Origin: Clostridium akagii DSM 12554
GTDB lineage: Bacteria; Bacillota; Clostridia; Clostridiales; Clostridiaceae
Length of the DNA: 64,000 bases
Direction of reading: 5' to 3'
Assembly (NCBI RefSeq): GCF_000686725.1
Contig: NZ_JMLK01000006.1
Coordinates: 124,001-188,000, forward strand
Shown here: positions 45,157 to 52,884 of the stretch, one piece after another
How the letters are laid out: the number at the start of each line of letters is the position of its first letter
How positions within the stretch are numbered: the stretch's first letter is position 1
The notes under the pieces: model-generated
Told to the model about the DNA's origin: nothing
The model's input: only the letters and a program-made list of their open reading frames with translations
Databases searched by the model: none
Made by a program: the position numbers and the translations under genes

Positions 45157-46908
45157 ATGGCAGGATTAGCTACAACATTAAATACGGCGAATACAGGATT
45201 ACAAGCTCAACAAGCAGCATTAAATGTAACTTCTCACAATGTTGCAAATGCAGATACTGTTGGTTATACAAGAGAAAGAGCAGCTTTACAAGCTAATGGT
45301 GCTAGTGCAATTGGTCAAGATGGACCTTTTGGAGCACAAGTTGGAAATGGTGTAACTGTAAGTTCAATTCAAAGAATAAGAGATGTTTTTCTTGACTATC
45401 AAGTGCGAGCAGCGACAAGTGTTAAAGGCACAGATGAAACAAAAGACAGTTATATGACTCAAATTCAGAGTATAATGAACGAACCTTCAGGTACAGGGCT
45501 TTCTTCTGTTATAGATACATTTTATACTAATTGGCAAACCCTTTCAAAAGATCCACAAAGTTCAAATTCAAGAACATTGGTGGCACAGCAGACAAAAACT
45601 CTTACTGATACATTAAATGATATGTATAATAAACTGCAAAAATTACAAACTGATTCCCAAACGTCTCTGCAAAATACGGTGAGTGATATAAATAACAAGT
45701 TAAATCAGGTAGACAAATTAAATCAGCAGATTATGGATTTAAAGAGTGCAGGTACTGAACCAAATGATTTAATGGATCAAAGAGATTTGCTTGTGGATCA
45801 ATTAAGTGAAGATTTCAATCTTAAATCTTCACCTGGAAATCTAGAAAGTATCACATTGACTGCTGGAGATAATTTAACCGCTGGATCCACATTAGTTAAT
45901 CCAACTGATTCCAGTAGTGAAAATAGATTAGCATATATTAGTGGAATTGATAAACAAGCAGATGGTAGCTATAATATAACATATTACAAAAATGGTGCTA
46001 CAAGTGATGCCAATAGTAAGTGTACTATTAATGCTACAGGTCTTAGCGATGACCAAGTAAAACAGCTTCAAGAAAATAGGGTCTTGTGGGCTAATAGTGA
46101 TGGGGTAGCTGTTGATTCAAGTAATAACCCAATTGGAACTGCACCTAATTATACAACTGGTTCAGTAACCTATACATCTACCAGTGCTCCTTTACAATTA
46201 TTTACTCCCAGCGATGGAGTATTAACAGGAACAACGCAAGTTCAACAAAATATTGATAAATATACTGATGATTTGAATAAGCTTGCAAAATCTATTGCTC
46301 TTAGTGTGAATGCAATAGAAGAGCAATCATCAACGGCTGAAGCAGCTGGTGCAGATACTACTAATGACTTCTTTGTAGATAAAAATGGTGGTAATGAAAA
46401 TACTATAACAGCTGGTAACATAACAATTAATACTGCAATACTTAATGACCCATCAAAAATAGTTGCAAGTGCCACAGCCACTTCAGGTACTACTGATGGA
46501 ACTAGGGCATTAGCAGTGGCACAATCACAAAACACATTGCTGAATGTTCAAGATATTACAACTAGTACAACTCGCAGTGACTTAATTGGAACGGGAGGAC
46601 TGGTTTTGAATAGTACAACCGGTGTTTCTGCTATAGCTAATAGCTCCACTGGAACTACTACTGGTAATTATTATTCCACTACAATTGATGTTTTAGGTGA
46701 AGATGCTCAAAAAGCCAGTAAAGATCTTACAAATCAAACAACCATTATTAACTCACTTACCCAGACAAGGGCCTCTGTTTCTAGTGTTTCCATAGATGAG
46801 GAAATGACAAATATGATACAATTTCAGCATGCGTATGCAGCAAATGCCAAGATTATTTCAACTGTAGATTCACTCCTGGATGTAGTAGTAAATGGATTAA
46901 TGAAATAA
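45157..46908 (+). CDS. flgK: Flagellar hook-associated protein FlgK
   Basis: 583 residues. The N-terminal rod/hook signature is LNTANTGLQAQQAALNVTSHNVANADTVGYTR; the C-terminal helix is DEEMTNMIQFQHAYAANAKIISTVDSLLDVVV. The middle is Ser/Thr/Asn-rich and variable. FlgK (HAP1) is exported and forms the first hook-filament junction ring. GAGGTG lies 14 bases upstream. Normal length for a clostridial FlgK. Confidence 0.96.
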   Translation: MAGLATTLNTANTGLQAQQAALNVTSHNVANADTVGYTRERAALQANGASAIGQDGPFGAQVGNGVTVSSIQRIRDVFLDYQVRAATSVKGTDETKDSYMTQIQSIMNEPSGTGLSSVIDTFYTNWQTLSKDPQSSNSRTLVAQQTKTLTDTLNDMYNKLQKLQTDSQTSLQNTVSDINNKLNQVDKLNQQIMDLKSAGTEPNDLMDQRDLLVDQLSEDFNLKSSPGNLESITLTAGDNLTAGSTLVNPTDSSSENRLAYISGIDKQADGSYNITYYKNGATSDANSKCTINATGLSDDQVKQLQENRVLWANSDGVAVDSSNNPIGTAPNYTTGSVTYTSTSAPLQLFTPSDGVLTGTTQVQQNIDKYTDDLNKLAKSIALSVNAIEEQSSTAEAAGADTTNDFFVDKNGGNENTITAGNITINTAILNDPSKIVASATATSGTTDGTRALAVAQSQNTLLNVQDITTSTTRSDLIGTGGLVLNSTTGVSAIANSSTGTTTGNYYSTTIDVLGEDAQKASKDLTNQTTIINSLTQTRASVSSVSIDEEMTNMIQFQHAYAANAKIISTVDSLLDVVVNGLMK

Positions 46909-46932
46909 TAATAGAAAATGGAGGCGAATAAA

Positions 46933-47934
46933 ATGAGAATAACAAATCAAATGCTTGCGAATAACTATATGAATGATCTAGGAAACAATCTTTCTAATAT
47001 GCAAACTATACAGCAGCGAATGTCTTCAGGACAACTAATAAATAAAGCATCTGACGATCCATTTGGAACATCAAAGGTGATGCAGATAAATACACAAATT
47101 TCTGAAAATCAACAATACAATAGTAATATTTCAGATACCACACAATGGTTAAAAGTAACGGATACAAGTTTAGGACAAGCAGGTAATGTCCTTCAAAGAA
47201 TAAATGAATTGCTTGTTTCTACAGGATCAGCTGGTTATGGTCCAGATGAAGAACAAAGCGTAAAAGATGAGATAAATCAAAATATTGATCAACTATCCCA
47301 AATATTGAATACTACTTTTGATGGAAAATATATATTTGGAGGAACTGATGGAACAGATAAACCAACTAAATCAACAAAAGATTCAACTTCAGGCAACGAA
47401 GTATTAACATATAATTCTGCATCAGCTACTAATAGTACACCGGGAAGTGCAAATGTGGCAGCAAATTTGACTGTAGAAATTTCTCAAGGCGTTACAGTAA
47501 ATTATAATGTAACAGCTAGTGATATCATGGATCATAAAGCTGCTAATGCTGGTGGTACGGGGACTTCAGGAAGTAATCTAAGCACAATATTAAGTAATAT
47601 AACTTCTCATTTAGATGGAAATAATTCATCTGGTGTGGCAGATTCTACAAGTAGAGCAGATTTAATAGGTTCTGATTTAAGTGATATACAGGATGCAATT
47701 AAAAATGTGTCATCACTTCGTACAAAAGTTGGAGCAATTGAAAATAGAATGACTAGTGCACAGGATGAAAATACATCAGAAAATTCAAGCTTAACAGCTG
47801 TACTCTCATCAACCGATGATGCAAATTACGCACAAGAATCAATGAATTATTCTCAGGCACAGACAGTTTATCAAGCTGCACTACAAATTAGTTCTAAAAT
47901 ACTTCAGAATTCATTGACAGACTACTTAAAATAG
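46933..47934 (+). CDS. flgL: Flagellar hook-associated protein FlgL
   Basis: 333 residues from the ATG at 46933, with GGAGG at 46920-46924 (an ATG at 46918 overlaps that site). The N-terminal flagellin-like helix (MRITNQMLANNYMNDLGNNL) and SGQLINKASDDPFGTSKVM mark the family. The C-terminal helix is YSQAQTVYQAALQISSKIL. FlgL (HAP3) joins FlgK to the flagellin filament. Confidence 0.95.
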   Translation: MRITNQMLANNYMNDLGNNLSNMQTIQQRMSSGQLINKASDDPFGTSKVMQINTQISENQQYNSNISDTTQWLKVTDTSLGQAGNVLQRINELLVSTGSAGYGPDEEQSVKDEINQNIDQLSQILNTTFDGKYIFGGTDGTDKPTKSTKDSTSGNEVLTYNSASATNSTPGSANVAANLTVEISQGVTVNYNVTASDIMDHKAANAGGTGTSGSNLSTILSNITSHLDGNNSSGVADSTSRADLIGSDLSDIQDAIKNVSSLRTKVGAIENRMTSAQDENTSENSSLTAVLSSTDDANYAQESMNYSQAQTVYQAALQISSKILQNSLTDYLK

Positions 47935-47945
47935 AGGTGTAAAAG

Positions 47946-48374
47946 ATGAAATTATATTCTAAATATCATGGAATCAAAGAATACACAGAAGAGGATATAA
48001 TAACTTTTGAAAAAGGTATACCTGGTTTTAAAGATTTAAAGACATTTATACTATTTCCATTTGAAGAAAACAATGTATTTAGTATGCTGCATTCCATAGA
48101 AAATAGTGAAATTGGGCTATTTGTCGTATCACCATTTTATGTTATGAAAGATTATGAAATTAATCTTGATGACAATACAAAACAAACATTGAAGATTGAA
48201 AGTGAAGCCGATGTACTTATATTTAGTACTGTATGTGTTAATAACGATTTAAATAAAATAACAACGAACCTAAAAGCTCCCATTGTAATAAATATTAAAG
48301 AACATTTAGGGGAACAATTAATATTAGATGATGAAAAGTACCTCATAAAACAACCTCTTTTAAGGGAGGAATAG
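47946..48374 (+). CDS. fliW: Flagellar assembly factor FliW
   Basis: 142 residues with the FliW pattern [24 protein letters not shown] and [19 protein letters not shown]. FliW binds free flagellin and, when released, inhibits CsrA allosterically, so flagellin is translated only when it can be secreted. It sits two bases upstream of csrA, whose ribosome site (AGGGAGGA) lies in the fliW 3' end, giving translational coupling. Confidence 0.96.
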   Translation: MKLYSKYHGIKEYTEEDIITFEKGIPGFKDLKTFILFPFEENNVFSMLHSIENSEIGLFVVSPFYVMKDYEINLDDNTKQTLKIESEADVLIFSTVCVNNDLNKITTNLKAPIVINIKEHLGEQLILDDEKYLIKQPLLREE

Positions 48375-48376
48375 AT

Positions 48377-48589
48377 ATGCTAGTTGTTACAAGGAAAAAA
48401 GATGAGTCGGTGCTTATAGGGGATGACATAGAAATAATCGTGGTAAAGATTGATGATGGTTCTGTGAAAATAGCAATAAAGGCGCCAAGAGAAATTCAGA
48501 TATTAAGGAAAGAATTATATAAAGAGATAACTGAAGAAAACAAAAAATCAGTATCAGTAGATAGTTCAGTTCTAAAAAAATTAAAATAA
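48377..48589 (+). CDS. csrA: RNA-binding translational regulator CsrA
   Basis: 70 residues, complete. [20 protein letters not shown] and the RNA-contact R44 in QILRKELY are present. CsrA dimers bind ANGGA motifs, usually in hairpin loops or over ribosome sites, and block translation. The flagellin leader 3.5 kb downstream has two suitable motifs. FliW, its antagonist, is encoded just upstream. Confidence 0.97.
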   Translation: MLVVTRKKDESVLIGDDIEIIVVKIDDGSVKIAIKAPREIQILRKELYKEITEENKKSVSVDSSVLKKLK

Positions 48590-48615
48590 TATAAATAATG
48601 AGAGGTGCCAACAAT

Positions 48616-48984
48616 ATGGATGTTAAAGTAACAAGTCAAGGAGGACAAAATTCATACGACATAAATGACAGCAATGGTGCTAGCAATCAAGGAAACGAAA
48701 CAAGTATTCAAAGTATGAATAAAAGTGATGCGAAAAATACAGAATTTAAGCCGGTTAGTGTAGATGATGCTAAGAAAGCTGTAGACAAGGTAAATAAGCT
48801 TTTAGAGGATAAAACAACTCATGTGGAATATCAAGAAGATGCAAATTTTAAAAGTGTTATGGTAATGAAGGTTGTAGATAATACCACAAATGAAGTACTT
48901 CGAGAAATACCTTCAAAGCAAATCATGGATTTGATTGCTCAATTTGCTGAAATGGCTGGACTTGTTTTAGATAAAAAGGTTTAG
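48616..48984 (+). CDS. flaG: FlaG family protein
   Basis: 122 residues from the ATG at 48616, with GAGGTG upstream. The N-terminus is Asn/Ser/Gln-rich and disordered. The C-terminal 75 residues match the FlaG domain (DDAKKAVDKVNKLLEDKTTHVEYQ, VMVMKVVDNTTNEVLREIPSKQIMD). FlaG affects filament length in several species, but its mechanism is unclear. It lies in the middle of the late flagellar operon. Confidence 0.9.
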   Translation: MDVKVTSQGGQNSYDINDSNGASNQGNETSIQSMNKSDAKNTEFKPVSVDDAKKAVDKVNKLLEDKTTHVEYQEDANFKSVMVMKVVDNTTNEVLREIPSKQIMDLIAQFAEMAGLVLDKKV

Positions 48985-49002
48985 AAATAAGGAGGAGGTT
49001 TT

Positions 49003-49302
49003 ATGGAATACAGACTTAACAAAATTGATATGGAACTTAGGGAAAGAATAAATGAAACTACATCAGAAAAAAGAATACACAGAAAAGATCAAGTACAAAC
49101 CATAAGGGATAGAAAAAGGGACAAAAATGCTGGTGGAGGTAAAAAGAAAAAATTTATTGTGCCAGATATGAAAATGAGTAATAGCAAAATTTTTGTAACT
49201 GCTGTAAAGCAGGAGAAGACATCTATAGATGTAGAAGCCTTTAACGAAAATGATAAATTACCGTCGACTGATGTTGGTAATTTTTTAGATGTTAGAAAGT
49301 AG
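49003..49302 (+). CDS. Small basic protein of unknown function in flagellar operon
   Basis: 99 residues that I do not recognise. The protein is highly charged. The middle is Lys/Arg-rich (SEKRIHRKDQVQTIRDRKRDKN, GGGKKKKF). No membrane segment, signal or cysteine is present. It has a strong ribosome site (AAGGAGGAGG) and tight spacing (18 bases after flaG, 11 before fliS), so it is probably expressed with the flagellar genes. A chaperone or assembly role is possible from context only. Confidence 0.75.
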   Translation: MEYRLNKIDMELRERINETTSEKRIHRKDQVQTIRDRKRDKNAGGGKKKKFIVPDMKMSNSKIFVTAVKQEKTSIDVEAFNENDKLPSTDVGNFLDVRK

Positions 49303-49313
49303 GTGCTTTATTT

Positions 49314-49700
49314 ATGAATACTAGCAATGCATATAATCAATACAAAGAAAACAGTGTAAATTTTGCTTCAAAGGAACAGTTATTACTTTTACTTTTAGAC
49401 AACGCAGTTAAATTTTCCAAGGTGGGTAGACAAGCTATAATAGAGAAAAACATAAAAAAATCTCATGAAAATTTAAAAAAAGCACAAAATATATTTTACG
49501 AATTAATAGCAACTCTTGATTTGAGTAAGTCAGGAGATTGGGGACAAAGCATGGTTTCTGTATATAATTTTATTATAGAAAGTTTAATTAAGGCAAATAT
49601 TAAAAAAGATATTTCAATTATGGACGAAGTAATCCCAATCATTGAGGAAGTAAGAAATACCTGGACTGAAGCTTACAAAATTTCAGTAAATTCAAAATAA
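49314..49700 (+). CDS. fliS: Flagellin chaperone FliS
   Basis: 128 residues, the normal length. It has the four-helix FliS pattern: NAYNQYKENSVNFASKEQLLLLLLDNAVKF, IIEKNIKKSHENLKKAQNIFYELIATLD and SVYNFIIESLIKANIKKD. FliS binds the C-terminus of flagellin in the cytoplasm and prevents premature assembly. It ends 14 bases before fliD. Confidence 0.95.
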   Translation: MNTSNAYNQYKENSVNFASKEQLLLLLLDNAVKFSKVGRQAIIEKNIKKSHENLKKAQNIFYELIATLDLSKSGDWGQSMVSVYNFIIESLIKANIKKDISIMDEVIPIIEEVRNTWTEAYKISVNSK

Positions 49701-49714
49701 AAAGGAGCGATATT

Positions 49715-51451
49715 ATGAGTACAATTAATGGGACATCAATAGTAAATCCATATCTTATTGGTTATAGTGGTAGTGACATAATAGGAACAGACAGTACATT
49801 ATCTGGATCCGTGGCTACAAGTACAACTTCATCAAGTGGAACTACAAGTAGCACCACAGGTACCTATTCCCAAGGACTTGTTTCATCCATGTCAGGATTT
49901 GATGTAAGTAGTATGGTTTCACAGATGATGACATCCGATTACACAAAACTTAACCAACTTTTAGCCACTCAGCAAAAGACGCAATGGACAGAAGACAGAT
50001 ACAGATCTGAAATAACCAATCTAAATAGTTTTAGCGGAAGTTATTTTGATCCACTTAGTAGTAACTATACACTTTCATCTGATGCATTTTCGGCATTTAC
50101 TGCCAGTTCTACTAATGATACTTTAGTTACGTCTACGGCTTTAAATACAGCAAAAGCTGGAAACTATACTATAAATTCAGCAACTTTAGCAACAGCACCA
50201 AGCGTAACTGGAGCGGCTCAGGCTTCCACAATAACAAATTCATCACTTATGACGGATTTAGGGTTATCAGCTGGGAACCTTTCATTCACAGTAAATGGAA
50301 AAAATGTAAGCTCAACTATAAGCGCTACAACAACTATTGCACAAGCCATGACTGACCTAAGTAATCAGTCCGGTCTTAATTTTAGTTACAGTGAACTTAC
50401 TAATAAATTTAGTGTAGCAGGAACAACCACTGGATCAGCTGCTTCGTTTGCAGTCACTGCTGTAACTGATGCTAATTCGCCTACAGTTTTAACTAAGTTA
50501 TTTGGTTCAGCAGCTCCTTCAGCAACGGGTACGGATGGAACTTTTAGCATAAAAGAACCTGGTGGCACCGGGTTTACTACTGTAACTAAACCATCAAATA
50601 ATTTTACTATTGATGGTGTGAACTATAATGTAACTAGTGCTATAGATTCAAGTAGCCCAGTTACAATAAATGTAGCTTCAAATACAGCTGGTGTGGTTAG
50701 TAAAATTCAGAGTTTTGTGGATGCTTATAATAATTTAACATCAGGAATAAATACTGCTGTAACAGAAACAACTGACTACAATTATAAACCATTAACTTAT
50801 GCTCAAGAGTCCAAAATGACCTCTGCACAAGTTACTGCATGGAATGCTAAAGCACAGCAGGGATCCCTGGCAGGTGATGCGCAGCTAACTAGTTTGCAAA
50901 GTGAAATGAGAGCTGCTTTTTATAATTCCGTTTCAGGAAGCGGTCTTAGTATGGCAGATCTTGGATTATCAACTTCAGATGATTACACCCAAGGAGGAAA
51001 ACTTACACTTGATACATCAAAATTAACTAAAGCGCTTCAGAGTAATCCAAGTGCTGTAATAAATCTTTTGACTCAACCATCAACTACTTATCCTAGCAGT
51101 GACCAAGCTTCTTTAACAACTGATCAATACCAGACAAAGTACAATGAGGAAGGTATTTTTCAGAGATTAAATGACATAGTTGCTAAGTATTCAAGCACTA
51201 CAATGGATTCAAAGGGCAACAAAGGGTTACTTCTAGCTAAGGCTGGTAGTTCAACTGATATAACTGATACTAGCACTTACGGTAAGTTATTAAAAGATCA
51301 AGCTACCGCTGTGACTAATTATAAAACACAAATTACTAATGATAAAACAAGGTATACTACACAATATACAGCATTACAATCAGCACTCTCTTCCTTAAGC
51401 AGTCAGCAAAGTTATATTACTTCAATGTTAAGTAGTTCTTCTACAGGCTAA
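49715..51451 (+). CDS. fliD: Flagellar filament cap protein FliD
   Basis: 578 residues. The FliD N-terminal domain begins at GLVSSMSGFDVSSMVSQMMTSDYTKLNQLLATQQK. The middle is Ser/Thr-rich, and the C-terminal part (LKDQATAVTNYKTQITNDKTRYTTQYTALQSALSSL) is the coiled-coil cap leg. FliD (HAP2) caps the growing filament. A Ser/Thr-rich stretch of about 40 residues precedes the domain and is odd but not unique. AAAGGAGCG precedes the ATG. Confidence 0.95.
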   Translation: MSTINGTSIVNPYLIGYSGSDIIGTDSTLSGSVATSTTSSSGTTSSTTGTYSQGLVSSMSGFDVSSMVSQMMTSDYTKLNQLLATQQKTQWTEDRYRSEITNLNSFSGSYFDPLSSNYTLSSDAFSAFTASSTNDTLVTSTALNTAKAGNYTINSATLATAPSVTGAAQASTITNSSLMTDLGLSAGNLSFTVNGKNVSSTISATTTIAQAMTDLSNQSGLNFSYSELTNKFSVAGTTTGSAASFAVTAVTDANSPTVLTKLFGSAAPSATGTDGTFSIKEPGGTGFTTVTKPSNNFTIDGVNYNVTSAIDSSSPVTINVASNTAGVVSKIQSFVDAYNNLTSGINTAVTETTDYNYKPLTYAQESKMTSAQVTAWNAKAQQGSLAGDAQLTSLQSEMRAAFYNSVSGSGLSMADLGLSTSDDYTQGGKLTLDTSKLTKALQSNPSAVINLLTQPSTTYPSSDQASLTTDQYQTKYNEEGIFQRLNDIVAKYSSTTMDSKGNKGLLLAKAGSSTDITDTSTYGKLLKDQATAVTNYKTQITNDKTRYTTQYTALQSALSSLSSQQSYITSMLSSSSTG

Positions 51452-51453
51452 AA

Positions 51454-51813
51454 GTGCTTGAAATGAAGGATACTAAAACTTTAGTTTCTGAATATAAAGA
51501 AAAAACAACAGATATGCTGAAAGCTATAGAACAGGAAGACTATGATAAATTAAATATTTTGATTGAAGAGCGACAGAAAATTTTAGATATATTTAAGGAA
51601 AATCCTGAAATGTATGCTAAAACAGAAATAGCCAGTGAGTTTAATAATAGAGATATTTTTGCATTAGACAAAGAAGTTAGTGAATTAACAAAGAAAAATT
51701 TTATGGAAGTACGAGAAAAATTACAGTCCATAAATTCAGATGCCAGTATTAAAAATAAATATAATCCAGGCTTTTCAGGAAATTCACTATTTTTTAATAA
51801 AAAAATTTATTAA
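51454..51813 (+). CDS. fliT: FliT-like flagellar chaperone
   Basis: 119 residues from GTG 51454, two bases after fliD; ATG 51463 is an alternative start with no better ribosome site. The helix-rich sequence (LVSEYKEKTTDMLKAIEQEDYDKLNILIEERQKILDIF) fits FliT, the FliD export chaperone, and the position directly after fliD is classic. Similarity is weak by eye, so the name rests on length, helix pattern and context. No terminator is visible before the flagellin promoter. Confidence 0.7.
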   Translation: MLEMKDTKTLVSEYKEKTTDMLKAIEQEDYDKLNILIEERQKILDIFKENPEMYAKTEIASEFNNRDIFALDKEVSELTKKNFMEVREKLQSINSDASIKNKYNPGFSGNSLFFNKKIY

Positions 51814-51818
51814 AGGTA

Positions 51819-51845
51819 TAAAGTATAAGAAGTGACCAACGATAT
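51819..51845 (+). promoter_or_regulatory. Sigma-D-type promoter of flagellin
   Basis: TAAA (51819-51822), exactly 15 bases, then AACGATAT (51838-51845). The -10 part matches the flgM promoter. The predicted start is about 51852, at the foot of the leader stem-loop. Confidence 0.82.
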
Positions 51846-51846
51846 A

Positions 51847-51900
51847 TATAATATAAGCAGTAAGGCTAAGTGGCCATGAGGTTTTACTGCTTATTATATA
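51847..51900 (+). other. 5'-terminal stem-loop of the flagellin mRNA
   Basis: TAAGCAGTAA (51854-51863) pairs perfectly with TTACTGCTTA (51884-51893); flanking bases extend the stem to about 17 positions with two mismatches. The stem begins at the expected transcription start. No T-run follows, so it is not a terminator. It may protect the mRNA from 5' decay. Confidence 0.6.
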
Positions 51901-51904
51901 AACT

Positions 51905-51940
51905 TTGGGAAAGGATTCCCAATTTAAATTCAAGGAGGAA
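51905..51940 (+). promoter_or_regulatory. Predicted CsrA-binding sites in the flagellin leader
   Basis: TTGGGAA (51905-51911) and TTCCCAA (51916-51922) form a perfect 7-base stem that presents AGGA in its loop (51912-51915). The Shine-Dalgarno AAGGAGGAA (51932-51940) holds a second ANGGA motif 20 bases downstream. One hairpin-loop site plus one site on the ribosome site is the hag architecture bound by CsrA in Bacillus subtilis. Confidence 0.65.
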
Positions 51941-51946
51941 TATATT

Positions 51947-52768
51947 ATGATAATCAATCACAATCTTAGCGGAAACACAGCACTTAGTTATTTGAACAAA
52001 AATCAGAAGAGTGCTTCTGATTCAATGGAAAAATTGAGTTCAGGTTTAAAAATTAACAAAGCAGCAGATGATGCAGCTGGGCTTTCAATATCACAAAAAA
52101 TGCAATCACAAATCAATGGTCTTGATAAAGCTACAAGTAATGCACAAGATGGAGTTTCTTTGTTACAAACTGCTGAAGGTGGATTAAGTGAGACTCAATC
52201 AATACTACAAAGAATGAATGAACTTGCAACACAAGCTGCCAATGATACTAATGTAACATTGAATAGAACTGCAGTATCAGCAGAACTTAAAACACTTAAT
52301 GACGAAATAGATCATATTTCAAGTCAGACAAACTTTAATGGTGTTCAGCTTTTAAATAGTGGAAGTACTGTAACATTCCAAGTTGGATCAACGGCTAACA
52401 GTTATGATTCAATTGGAGTTGATCTTAGTGCTTTAAGTATGAGCGCAACTGTATTAGGAGTTAGCACTGTAGCAGTTGATACTAATGCTAATGCTGTTAA
52501 GGCAATGGCTTCAATACAAGCAGCAATAGATACTGTTTCTACTTCAAGATCTACTATTGGAGCAATGCAAAACAGACTTACACATACTATTAACAACCTT
52601 TCAACAGAAAATCAGAACTTGACTACTGCTAATGCAAACATTACAGATGTTGATATGGCTAAAGAAATGATGAACTACTCTAAAGAGAACGTTCTTCAAC
52701 AAGCGGCTCAATCAATGTTGGCACAAGCTAATCAAAATCCACAACAAGTTCTTAAATTATTACAGTAG
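51947..52768 (+). CDS. hag: Flagellin
   Basis: 273 residues from the ATG at 51947, with AAGGAGGAA directly upstream. D0/D1 N-terminal helices (IINHNLSGNTALSYLNKNQKSASDSMEKLSSGLKINKAADDAAGLSIS) and the C-terminal D0 (NITDVDMAKEMMNYSKENVLQQAAQSMLAQANQNPQQVLKLL) are conserved. Only about 60 residues lie between them, so it is a minimal flagellin. The Ser/Thr-rich surface loop (about 140-190) is a possible O-glycosylation region given the neighbouring glycosyltransferases. Transcribed alone: sigma-D promoter before, strong terminator after. Confidence 0.97.
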   Translation: MIINHNLSGNTALSYLNKNQKSASDSMEKLSSGLKINKAADDAAGLSISQKMQSQINGLDKATSNAQDGVSLLQTAEGGLSETQSILQRMNELATQAANDTNVTLNRTAVSAELKTLNDEIDHISSQTNFNGVQLLNSGSTVTFQVGSTANSYDSIGVDLSALSMSATVLGVSTVAVDTNANAVKAMASIQAAIDTVSTSRSTIGAMQNRLTHTINNLSTENQNLTTANANITDVDMAKEMMNYSKENVLQQAAQSMLAQANQNPQQVLKLLQ

Positions 52769-52772
52769 AATC

Positions 52773-52809
52773 AAAAAAGTCTTTCGCTATATGCGAAAGG
52801 CTTTTTTTT
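52773..52809 (+). terminator. Flagellin terminator
   Basis: AAAAAAGTCTTTCGC pairs with GCGAAAGGCTTTTTT (one G.T) around a TATAT loop, followed by more Ts. Confidence 0.93.
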
Positions 52810-52821
52810 ATTAATATAAAC

Positions 52822-52848
52822 TAAAGGATAGTCATATAATGTCGATAA
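52822..52848 (+). promoter_or_regulatory. Sigma-D-type promoter of the glycosyltransferase genes
   Basis: TAAA (52822-52825), exactly 15 bases, then GTCGATAA (52841-52848), 36 bases before the first glycosyltransferase. A TATAAT at 52835-52840 lacks a good -35. This ties the glycosyltransferase genes to the flagellar regulon. Confidence 0.65.
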
Positions 52849-52884
52849 ATAATATAATAGATACTAAAGCTACGGGGGAATATT

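Noticed and set aside
49687-49713. TAAA-N15-AGCGATAT before fliD
   Set aside because: The match to the sigma-D pattern is good, but transcription would begin near 49720, after the fliD start codon, and the -10 overlaps its ribosome site. Probably coincidence.
44720-51813. CRISPR-like or satellite repeats in the Ser/Thr-rich flagellar genes
   Set aside because: The apparent repetition comes from Ser/Thr/Asn codon bias in FlgK, FlgL and FliD; no regular repeat unit exists.
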